This document shows positions 17,665-24,456 of a DNA stretch of 53,926 bases, one piece after another. Location: NCBI GenBank assembly GCA_023666265.1, contig JAMPCH010000013.1, forward strand, positions 1 through 53,926, in the 5' to 3' direction. A program made the translations under genes and the position numbers. The notes beneath the pieces are model-generated. The model was given only the letters and a program-made list of their open reading frames with translations. It had not been told where the DNA came from and ran no database searches. Origin of the DNA: Roseburia sp. (GTDB lineage Bacteria; Bacillota; Clostridia; Oscillospirales; Ruminococcaceae). Position 1 is the stretch's first letter. Each line of letters begins with the position of its first letter.

Positions 17665-18675
17665 TTGAGTAATTATCTGAACGGCGGGACGATCGAGATG
17701 AGTAACCCGCCGACGATCCATTCCTACGCGGCGGCGGTCGGTAAAATGGAGGGCGAGGGACCGCTCGGGAGCTGTTTTGACTACGTCGGCGAGGACTCGA
17801 CCTTCGGCGAGAACACATGGGAAAAGGCGGAGAGCCGCCTCCAACAACACGCCCTCGAACACGCGCTCGCGAAGGGCGCGGTCTCGGAGGGGGAGCTAAG
17901 CTTCGTTTTCGCGGGCGACCTTTTAAACCAGTGTACCGGCTCGGCATATAGCCTCCGCGACATCGGCGTCCCGTTTATCGGGCTTTACGGCGCTTGTTCG
18001 ACCATGGCGGAGAGCCTCTCGATGGCGGGGATCTTTATGGATAACGGGATCGGGAAGTATAACGTCGCGCTGACCTCCTCCCATTTCTGCTCGGCGGAGC
18101 GCCAGTTCCGCTTCCCCGAGACCTACGGCGGTCAGCGTACCCCGACCGCCCAGTGGACAGCGACCGCGAGCGGGTGCGCCGTCGTCGCGCCCCACGCCGA
18201 CCCGCCTTATATCAAGTCGGTCACGATCGGGACGATCAAGGACATGGGGATCAAGGACGCGAACAATATGGGCGCGGCGATGGCGGGCGCGGCATATGAA
18301 ACGATCGTCGCCCATTTTAAGAATACGGGTCTCGCCGCCGACTTTTTTGACCTGATCTTAACGGGCGACCTCGGCGAGGTCGGGACAAAGCTTTTACGCG
18401 ATCTCTTCCTACGGGACGGGGTAAACCTCGAGGCGACCCATAACGACTGCGGTCTGATGCTTTTTGACCGCCAAAAACAGGACGTTCACGCCGGCGGCTC
18501 CGGCTGTGGGTGCAGCGCCTCGGTCTTATGCGGTCATATCCTCGAGCGGATCAAGAAGGGCGAGCTCAAAAACGTTCTCTTTACCGCGACGGGGGCGCTG
18601 ATGTCGACGACGCTCGTCCAACAGGGGGAGAGTATCCCCGGGATCGCGCACGCCGTCCACATCAGCGCGGAATAG
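17665..18675 (+). CDS. spoVAD: Stage V sporulation protein AD
   Basis: 336 residues, the usual length. It starts with TTG at 17665, an unusual start supported by GGGAGGGAT 6 nt upstream and by the absence of an alternative before the conserved TIEMSNPPTIHSYAAAVGKMEGEGPLG. SpoVAD has a thiolase-like fold that binds dipicolinic acid. Conserved parts seen are GDLLNQCTGSAYSLRDIGVPFIGLYGACSTMAESL, SSHFCSAERQFRFPETYGGQR and GDLGEVG. It works with SpoVAC and SpoVAE in dipicolinic acid transport across the forespore membrane. The gene is separated from spoVAE by a short inverted-repeat element rather than the few bases expected. Confidence 0.96.
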   Translation: MSNYLNGGTIEMSNPPTIHSYAAAVGKMEGEGPLGSCFDYVGEDSTFGENTWEKAESRLQQHALEHALAKGAVSEGELSFVFAGDLLNQCTGSAYSLRDIGVPFIGLYGACSTMAESLSMAGIFMDNGIGKYNVALTSSHFCSAERQFRFPETYGGQRTPTAQWTATASGCAVVAPHADPPYIKSVTIGTIKDMGIKDANNMGAAMAGAAYETIVAHFKNTGLAADFFDLILTGDLGEVGTKLLRDLFLRDGVNLEATHNDCGLMLFDRQKQDVHAGGSGCGCSASVLCGHILERIKKGELKNVLFTATGALMSTTLVQQGESIPGIAHAVHISAE

Positions 18676-18696
18676 GCGGGTCGCACACCTGCCAAA

Positions 18697-18890
18697 TAGG
18701 CAATACCGCACAATGACCGGCGGACTTCGTGAGCGAAGTCCTGCCTTTGCCGTCCGATTGACAGCCATATTTTCCGCCATATTGCACAGAATTTTTTTGA
18801 AAGGCACAAAGCCTTCCTGCAAACATTCTGCACAATCTGACAGAAAATCTGACTGCCACTCGAACGACAATCATTATGCGGTATAGCCTA
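18697..18890 (+). mobile_element. MITE-like element family A, copy 1, between spoVAD and spoVAE
   Basis: 194 bp bounded by imperfect terminal inverted repeats: the left 20 bases (18697-18716, TAGGCAATACCGCACAATGA) match the complement of the right 20 (18871-18890) at 18 positions. The inside is also self-complementary (ATTGCACAGAATTTTT opposite a copy of ...TTCTGCACAAT). Compared with copy 2 at 38005 it carries an extra small hairpin (GACTTCG-TGAG-CGAAGTC). It has no ORF, so it would move only with a transposase encoded elsewhere. It fills nearly all of the 234-bp gap; the spoVAE ribosome binding site AAGAAAGGA begins directly at its right end. Confidence 0.8.
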
Positions 18891-18909
18891 AAGAAAGGAA
18901 AAAACGAAA

Positions 18910-19290
18910 ATGGATATGTTGATGGATTATATATGGGCGTTTGTGATCGGCGGCGCGTTTTGTCTCGTCGGTCAGCTCCTGATCGACCTGACGAAGCTCA
19001 CGCCCGCGCGGATCCTTGTCGCCTACGTCGTCGCGGGCGTGATCCTCGGGGCGACGGGCTGGTACGAGTCGCTCGTCGAATTCGCGGGCGCGGGCGCGAC
19101 CGTCCCGCTGACGGGTTTCGGTTATCTCCTCGCGAAGGGCGTTTATATCGCCGTCTCGGAGGACGGGCTGATGGGCGCGTTCACGGGCGGGCTTCAGTCC
19201 TGCGCCGGGGGGATCACCGCCGCGGTCATCTTCGGGCTGATCGTCGCGCTCCTCTTTAAGCGCGGCGATAAGACCGCGAAGGCGATCTGA
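18910..19290 (+). CDS. spoVAE: Stage V sporulation protein AE (SpoVAEb type)
   Basis: 126 residues, three or four membrane helices. Family blocks are FVIGGAFCLVGQLLIDLTKLTPARILVAYVVAG, the conserved VEFAGAGATVPLTGFGYLLAKG and GLMGAFTGGLQSCAGGITAA. It belongs to the same small family as SpoVAC and is part of the dipicolinic acid channel. AAAGGAAA lies before the ATG. In most spore formers this gene follows spoVAD within a few bases. Here the family A element intervenes, so expression needs read-through or a promoter supplied by the element. Confidence 0.94.
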   Translation: MDMLMDYIWAFVIGGAFCLVGQLLIDLTKLTPARILVAYVVAGVILGATGWYESLVEFAGAGATVPLTGFGYLLAKGVYIAVSEDGLMGAFTGGLQSCAGGITAAVIFGLIVALLFKRGDKTAKAI

Positions 19291-19294
19291 GCGA

Positions 19295-19336
19295 AACGGC
19301 GCGGAGCTTTTCTGCTTCGCGCCGTTTTGGCTTTAT
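19295..19336. terminator. Terminator between spoVAE and the restriction gene
   Basis: A 9-bp stem, AACGGCGCG (19295-19303) with CGCGCCGTT (19318-19326), is followed by TTGGCTTT. It serves spoVAE, and possibly the convergent restriction gene. Confidence 0.7.
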
Positions 19337-19341
19337 CGTGT

Positions 19342-20154
19342 TTATTGAAATCCGATATATGTCCCGAACCCCAACAGATAGACCGCCATCGCCGTAGCCA
19401 GATCACGCGATCCGATCTTTTGTTTATCGGCGATCTTTTTAAGCTCCTCCGTGACGGTGTCGTGCGGTACGATCGACTCGGACAACTCGTCTACGCATTT
19501 TTGAATGACCTCGGGCAACGCCATACACATTTGGTGAAACGCGTCCTCCTGTCCGGTAACGAGCGCGTAAAATCGATCGATGCTCACGCGCCGGATCAGC
19601 TTATGTCCGACCTTTTTCGCGTCGACGGTCGTCTCCCACTTGATATTTTGTGAACGCTTCGCGATCGCTTCCACGAGGAAACAGGCGCAGTCGTCGTCGT
19701 TCAAGAGCTGATTTTGCATTTTGATGAATGTTTTCCCTGCGGAGGCGGAATTCATGGTGTTATGCTTGTTTTTCATTTCAACATAGACCGTGTGGACTAT
19801 CCCGCCGCCGTCGGGTATGGCGATCCCGTCCGAGTTCTCAAAAATAACGTCCCAACCGCCCTCGTCGCCGTTATCGGGGACATGACACTTGTCGATATAG
19901 TTGAAAATTCTTTGATGAAAGTAGCCAATGTCATTATTGTTGGACTTGTCGCGCTGACGAAAAATTTCACTGCCGACGATCTGCTCCCAGCTTGACCCAT
20001 ACACCGTTTTATCAAAGATCAGCTTTATCGGGTCGATGAGGTTTTTATTGAACCGCTTTAAATCAAAGGATTCGAGCTTTTCGCCGTACTTTTCGATCGT
20101 TGCCTTGACGTGCGCGGTGAAATCCCGTTCGCTGATAAATTTTAGCTCCCACAT
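19342..20154 (-). CDS. Eco47II/Sau96I-family type II restriction endonuclease
   Basis: 270 residues from ATG at 20154, chosen because the start overlaps the methyltransferase stop (TAATG) and GGAGG lies 7 nt upstream. The protein starts MWELKFISERDFTAHVK and continues with FDLKRFNKNLIDPIKLIFDKTVYGSSWEQIVGSEIFRQRDKSNNNDIGYFHQRIF, as Eco47II-family enzymes do. The nuclease centre is probably D...YVEMKNKHNTMN (E-x-K near 150). Family members cut GGNCC; specificity for this enzyme is inferred. Asn, Ile, Lys and A/T-ending codons are more frequent than in the neighbours, which fits horizontal arrival with its methyltransferase. Confidence 0.88.
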   Translation of the reverse strand: MWELKFISERDFTAHVKATIEKYGEKLESFDLKRFNKNLIDPIKLIFDKTVYGSSWEQIVGSEIFRQRDKSNNNDIGYFHQRIFNYIDKCHVPDNGDEGGWDVIFENSDGIAIPDGGGIVHTVYVEMKNKHNTMNSASAGKTFIKMQNQLLNDDDCACFLVEAIAKRSQNIKWETTVDAKKVGHKLIRRVSIDRFYALVTGQEDAFHQMCMALPEVIQKCVDELSESIVPHDTVTEELKKIADKQKIGSRDLATAMAVYLLGFGTYIGFQ

Positions 20155-21296
20155 TATAAAACCTCCAACGCCTTTTTGATCTGTACGGCAATATCGTAAG
20201 CCAGATTGACCGGAACGGCGTTCCCGACCTGTTTGTATTGCGAGCCTACGCTTCCGCAGAATTTCCAATCGTCGGGGAAGCTCTGACATCGCGCGTTTTC
20301 CCGGATCGTAAACGGACGCGCTTCAAGCGGGTGACAGCGATCGGTCTGTTTTTGGCTCGGAGAGGTGAGTACCGTAAGCGAGGGCTCGTCTAAGCTGAGC
20401 CGCCGTAAAATACCCGTTCTCCCGCCCCCCATATACCAACAGCTTTTCATGTATTCCTTCGCGATCTCTTCGGGAATATCCCGCCAATAGCCGCCCGGCG
20501 GAACAAGCTCAAAGACCTTTCTTTTGTATTCCGAATAAGGAGCACCCTCGCTTTTTGGACAATCCAAAAGAATATCCCTCAAAACGGGCTTATATGGATG
20601 GGATCTCGGAAATTCAAATCGGATCTTATCCTTAAGGTCCTCGCGTATCCCGATCGTGATCAGCCGCTCCCTCTTTTGGGCGACCCCGTGATCCCATGCG
20701 TTTAAGATCTCTTTTTGGATCACATAGCCCGTGCTTTCAAAAATATCGAGGATCGTTTTATAAGTCCTCCCTTTATCGTGTGTGAGTAATCCTCTCACAT
20801 TCTCGAATAGAAACATTTTCGGCTGGAGCTGTTCCAGAAATTTCGCGTAATGATAAAAAAGCGTACCGCGCGCGTCCTCGAGACCAAGGCGCTTTCCCGC
20901 GTAAGAAAAGCTCTGACACGGCGCGCCGCCGGAAAGCAGATCAAGCTCCCCCTTCTCTATCCCGAAAAAGCGCGTGAGTTCCTGTTCGGAAAGCTCGGCA
21001 ATGTCGCGGTTGATGACGTTCCAATTCGGTCTGTTGAGCTTTAGCGTATCGGACGCGTCCTTATCGATCTCGATCAATCCGAGCGTATCAAATCCCGCTT
21101 TTTCGATCCCGAGCGCAAGTCCGCCCGCGCCCGCGAAAAGCTCGATCGAGGTGAAATTTTTTTGTGCGGGTTTTCTCCCCGCTTCTCCCGCGATCCGGGG
21201 TATGACATGGGGATAAAAGCTGAACGATCCGTCCCGATCGGGTGTGTTTTTTTCTGTTTTAACGAGCGATATTTGTTGATTATATCGTGTTGCCAC
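20154..21296 (-). CDS. DNA (cytosine-5) methyltransferase of the restriction-modification pair
   Basis: 380 residues from GTG at 21296. I prefer this start to the ATG 42 nt upstream, because that ATG lies inside the promoter -10 region and AGGAG stands 10 nt before the GTG. All main motifs occur in order: motif I SIELFAGAGGLALG, motif IV GGAPCQSFSYAGKR with the catalytic Cys, motif VI FENVRGLL, motif VIII QKRERLITIGI, and motif X QVGNAVPVNLA. It protects host DNA at the site cut by the downstream endonuclease, to which its stop codon is fused by one base. It precedes the endonuclease, so modification is translated first. Confidence 0.93.
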   Translation of the reverse strand: MATRYNQQISLVKTEKNTPDRDGSFSFYPHVIPRIAGEAGRKPAQKNFTSIELFAGAGGLALGIEKAGFDTLGLIEIDKDASDTLKLNRPNWNVINRDIAELSEQELTRFFGIEKGELDLLSGGAPCQSFSYAGKRLGLEDARGTLFYHYAKFLEQLQPKMFLFENVRGLLTHDKGRTYKTILDIFESTGYVIQKEILNAWDHGVAQKRERLITIGIREDLKDKIRFEFPRSHPYKPVLRDILLDCPKSEGAPYSEYKRKVFELVPPGGYWRDIPEEIAKEYMKSCWYMGGGRTGILRRLSLDEPSLTVLTSPSQKQTDRCHPLEARPFTIRENARCQSFPDDWKFCGSVGSQYKQVGNAVPVNLAYDIAVQIKKALEVL

Positions 21297-21328
21297 GGCG
21301 ATCGATCTCCTATATGTATTATATTTAT

Positions 21329-21357
21329 ATTGTACCATAAATCTCGGTCGAAATCAA
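21329..21357 (-). promoter_or_regulatory. Promoter of the restriction-modification operon
   Basis: On the minus strand TTGATT (21352-21357), a 17-bp spacer and TACAAT (21329-21334). The leader is only about 30 nt if the GTG at 21296 is the start. Confidence 0.75.
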
Positions 21358-21456
21358 TCTTTTTTTAAATTTTTCCCTGTCTCCGATCGCTCTCGCGAAA
21401 AAGCCGACCTTCCTTCAAGGTCAATGTCGCTCCGAGGGATCGCGCTCCTTCCCCAA

Positions 21457-21498
21457 AACAAAAAACCACCTCGGCAACTCATCGCCACCGAGGTGGTT
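21457..21498 (-). terminator. Terminator of the aquaporin gene
   Basis: An 11-bp stem, AACCACCTCGG (21464-21474) with CCGAGGTGGTT (21488-21498). In the minus direction it is followed by a T-rich run (the complement of 21457-21465). Confidence 0.8.
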
Positions 21499-21524
21499 CG
21501 TTATGTACGGTATCCGAAGCTTCG

Positions 21525-22238
21525 TTAATCCTTCTTTCTCGCAGGTACGGTCAAGAGCTTATAAAGTACCGCCGCCGTACACGAGCCGAGGACAGGTCCT
21601 AAGATAAACGCCCAAAGGTCGCCGAGCGGATACGGGTTTCCCGATAGTCCCGCGATGATGGCGGGTCCGATGCTCCGCGCGGGGTTTACCGACGTCCCCG
21701 TCAGTCCGATCCCGAGGATATGGACGAGCGTCAGCGTAAGCCCGATGATGAGACCGCCGAACGAGCCGTGGTTCGCCTCTTTTGAGGTAACGCCGAGGAT
21801 CGTAAGGATAAAGAAGAAGGTCAGGAAAAACTCGACGATCAGCCCCGCCGCGCCCGAGCCGCCTACGCCGCTCAGACCGTTTGAGCCGAGCGCCCCGGTC
21901 TTATCCTCGATCCCGCCGAGCGTAAAGATCCCCTTTAAGATCGCCGCGCCCGCCGTCGCGCCGAGGACCTGAGAGATCATATAGCCGAACATTTCCGAGA
22001 GCTTCATCTCGCCGCTCACCCAAAAGGCGAGCGAGACGACCGGGTTGATGTGACAGCCCGAGATATTCCCGACACAGTACGCCATCCCGACGATCACGAG
22101 ACCAAACGCGAGCGCGGTCAAGAGATAGCCGCTCCCGCTCGCCGCGTCACAGCCCACCAGCATCGCCGTACCGCACCCGAACAAGACGAGCGCGAGCGTC
22201 CCGATAAACTCGGCGGCGTATTTTTGAACAGAAGACAT
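21525..22238 (-). CDS. Aquaporin (MIP family channel)
   Basis: 237 residues, six membrane helices and two half-helices. The two signature boxes are intact: CHINPVVSLAFW (NPV in place of the usual first NPA) and GTSVNPARSIGPA (NPA). The Thr-Ser before the second box, with Arg after NPA, is like the water-selective AqpZ group. I see no large loop or Asp after the second box as in GlpF glycerol channels. Water or small neutral solutes are the likely substrates. It is monocistronic with a promoter at 22288-22316 and a terminator. Confidence 0.92.
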   Translation of the reverse strand: MSSVQKYAAEFIGTLALVLFGCGTAMLVGCDAASGSGYLLTALAFGLVIVGMAYCVGNISGCHINPVVSLAFWVSGEMKLSEMFGYMISQVLGATAGAAILKGIFTLGGIEDKTGALGSNGLSGVGGSGAAGLIVEFFLTFFFILTILGVTSKEANHGSFGGLIIGLTLTLVHILGIGLTGTSVNPARSIGPAIIAGLSGNPYPLGDLWAFILGPVLGSCTAAVLYKLLTVPARKKD

Positions 22239-22287
22239 GGTATGATCCTTCCTTTACTCTTTATTTCGGGTATGACCCGTTCTTTTA

Positions 22288-22316
22288 AGTATAACATACA
22301 TTTCGCGGAAAATCAA
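22288..22316 (-). promoter_or_regulatory. Promoter of the aquaporin gene
   Basis: On the minus strand TTGATT (22311-22316), a 17-bp spacer and TATACT (22288-22293). A small hairpin CGGGT-ATG-ACCCG sits in the leader. Confidence 0.8.
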
Positions 22317-22395
22317 GGATTTTTCGGAAAATTTCGGGACTTTCGTTTTCTTTTTGTGAAGGCGCGGAAAGCGGCGGTCTATGAGAGATGTAGCC

Positions 22396-24060
22396 TTAAT
22401 GCGCGAGATAGCCCTCGATGATCCGCGCGAGAAGGTCGTTGAGCTTCTCGACCTGGTACGAGCCGATCGTCGGTTCGAGGTGGCTCAGCCCGATCCCGCT
22501 GTGGTCGGTCAGGAAGGTATACGTCCCGCCCGTCGCGAGCGCGAAGGAGCGGCAGAGAAACTCCGTCTCGGTATCGACGCCGCTCGAGGCGACAGGGATG
22601 ATCCTTATCCCCTTTTTCGCCGCCTCCGCCAAAAGGGCGCGGAGTGTCTCGGCGTTTTCGTCGGTGTCGTGGGGCGGCGCGTCGAGGACGAGGAAGAGGA
22701 GCTTTACGCTCTCGTCGCCCCAGCTCTGGTCGTTGATCGCGCGGGCAAGCGCTTTTTCGACCGCCTCGGGATAATCGCCACCGCCGTCGGCGGACTGGGC
22801 GTTCATGATCTCGACCGCCCTCGGTATATCGTCGGTAAAGTTACAGCCGCGAACGGTGTATTCGTCCCCCTCGTCGCGATAAAAGGTAAGCCCGAGCCGC
22901 GCCGAGACCTGTTTTTCCTTGGCGATCCGCCCGATCACGCCCTCGAGCTCCGCCTGTAAATACCGAAGCTCGTCGCCCATCGACCCGGTCGTATCGATCA
23001 CGAACATAAGGTCGAGACCCTTCGCGCGCGGTACGTCCTCCGAGAGCGTGAGCGTACAGCTCTCTCCCTCGCGATACTCGGCGAAGGCGAGCCGCTTCCC
23101 GTCTCGCTCGGCGGTGATCCGCGTGGGCGCGGGATATTTTTCGTCGAGCGTTTTATAGAGATAGGCGTTCCCCCGATTGTCCGTCACGGCTTCCCAAAGG
23201 ACGGTCTCGTCCGCGAAAAGCTTCACCGTGACGTTTTCGGCGGGCTTCCCGTCCGAGAGAACCCGTACCGCGACCCGATCGACGGTCGAGAGCCGCCATT
23301 TCCGCGAAAGCTCGTTCCATTCCGACCGCTGACCGATGAGGTTTTTCCAAAAATCAAAATTGTCGCTGTCGCGCCATTCGCCGCCCGTTAAAAGCCCGGC
23401 GCGCGCGGCGGGGGACTGCTCCGGGTAGACATAATCATAGTCGTAGTCATAAGCGGGGTCGTAGTCATAAACGAAGTCATCGTCCCCGTCGCCGCCGTCG
23501 TATAAGTCGGAGGAGGCTTCGTCCGAATACGCGCCGTCCACCGCCTCCGTGCGGTAGCCGAAGGAGCTTTCTCCCGCGACGGCGTCCCCCATGGGCGCCG
23601 CGCTGTAATCCTCCGCCTCCGCTACCGCGCTCGGAAAGGCGAGGAGCGAGTCGTCCTTATTTAAAAGTCCGCCGCTCCCGCCGTCCTCATAGGTCTCGAG
23701 GGCGGTGGTGACGGGCTTCGTCGTCGTGATCGGCTTTGTGGTCGTGACGGCTTCGGTCGTCGTTTCTTTTTTTGGGGAAGTCGCGCTTGCGGCGGGCGTT
23801 GTTTCCGCTGTTTCGGCTTTTGTGGTCGCCGAGGTCGCCGTTTCGGCGGTCTCACTCTCGCTTGTCACGGGGGAGGTGGCTTCGGGCTTCGCCGAGGTCG
23901 TCTCCGACGGCTTCTCCGAGCCGCCCGTCCCGCTTACTTCGGGGGCGGCGGAGGTCTCGGTCGTTTCCGACGGCGGCGCGTCGAGGACGATCGGTTCGGA
24001 CGCGGCGCAGGACGACAGCGTCAAAAGCGCCGCGAGGATCGCGCAGTATTTACGTTTCAT
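22396..24060 (-). CDS. VWA-domain lipoprotein with Thr/Glu-rich and Asp/Tyr-rich spacers
   Basis: 554 residues from ATG at 24060, chosen because the protein then begins with a lipoprotein signal (MKRKYCAILAALLTLSSC, Cys18) and AAAGGA lies upstream. About 110 residues of Thr, Ser, Glu and Ala follow (a likely flexible, possibly glycosylated stalk), then a spacer with alternating Asp and Tyr (DYDPAYDYDYDYVYP) near 205-220. A small beta domain precedes the VWA domain (about 345-540) with MIDAS DTTGSMGDE. VWA proteins bind ligands through a metal ion. Together with the protein at 14620 it suggests an elaborate cell surface. The ligand is unknown. Confidence 0.85.
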   Translation of the reverse strand: MKRKYCAILAALLTLSSCAASEPIVLDAPPSETTETSAAPEVSGTGGSEKPSETTSAKPEATSPVTSESETAETATSATTKAETAETTPAASATSPKKETTTEAVTTTKPITTTKPVTTALETYEDGGSGGLLNKDDSLLAFPSAVAEAEDYSAAPMGDAVAGESSFGYRTEAVDGAYSDEASSDLYDGGDGDDDFVYDYDPAYDYDYDYVYPEQSPAARAGLLTGGEWRDSDNFDFWKNLIGQRSEWNELSRKWRLSTVDRVAVRVLSDGKPAENVTVKLFADETVLWEAVTDNRGNAYLYKTLDEKYPAPTRITAERDGKRLAFAEYREGESCTLTLSEDVPRAKGLDLMFVIDTTGSMGDELRYLQAELEGVIGRIAKEKQVSARLGLTFYRDEGDEYTVRGCNFTDDIPRAVEIMNAQSADGGGDYPEAVEKALARAINDQSWGDESVKLLFLVLDAPPHDTDENAETLRALLAEAAKKGIRIIPVASSGVDTETEFLCRSFALATGGTYTFLTDHSGIGLSHLEPTIGSYQVEKLNDLLARIIEGYLAH

Positions 24061-24193
24061 AGGCTTTTTCCTTTCTCTTCTTGACGGGGATCTTCCCGAA
24101 AAATTTTTCCTTCTATTATATAAAACCAAAAAAACGGCAAAAAAGTTGCAGATCTCGAAAAAATATTTTTTGGCGTAATTTTAGCCGAAAATA

Positions 24194-24222
24194 TTGCTAT
24201 TTCGGGGGTTTTATGTTAAAAT
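24194..24222 (+). promoter_or_regulatory. Candidate sigma-A promoter of the GH9-metF operon
   Basis: TTGCTA (24194-24199), 17 bp, TAAAAT (24217-24222). The predicted start near 24229 places the whole family B element inside the untranslated leader. Confidence 0.6.
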
Positions 24223-24237
24223 ATCCTTAAGTATATC

Positions 24238-24400
24238 AGACCACCTCGTAAACTTCCGAAATACTGCCTGACTAGTCTTTTTTGTGCCGTGCTTTGCCGG
24301 CTTTCCTTGAAATACATACAGTATTCCTGCGGAAACCCGACTTCGCCCGACGCAAAAAATCCGTCGTCATTCAGCATTCCGGAAGTTCCCGAGGAGGTCT
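24238..24400 (+). mobile_element. MITE-like element family B, copy 1 (without insertion), in the GH9 leader
   Basis: 163 bp with terminal inverted repeats: the left end AGACCACCTCGTAAACTTCC matches the complement of the right end (24378-24400) at about 19 of 23 positions. It is related along its length to the elements at 44602 and 46708 but lacks their inner 104-bp insertion, so it shows the empty site. It has no ORF of its own. The 396-bp gap between the VWA lipoprotein and the GH9 gene otherwise contains A/T-rich sequence with a promoter at 24194 and a GAAGGCGTGCG motif at 24408. Confidence 0.8.
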
Positions 24401-24456
24401 ATTTTGTGAAGGCGTGCGATCCCGCGCGTCAAGCGGTAAACGGAAAGGAATATGAT

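Noticed and set aside
19342-21338. A larger defence island around the restriction-modification genes
   Set aside because: Both neighbours (spoVAE and aquaporin) are housekeeping genes with their own promoters and terminators; no other defence gene is adjacent.
21464-21498. ACCACCTCGG shared with the end of family B elements, considered as a fourth copy
   Set aside because: The match stops after ten bases and the sequence is fully explained as the aquaporin terminator stem.
24289-24456. Longer N-terminus of the GH9 enzyme starting inside the family B element
   Set aside because: The frame is open by chance through the element; the ATG at 24457 has a good ribosome binding site and begins with a proper lipoprotein signal.
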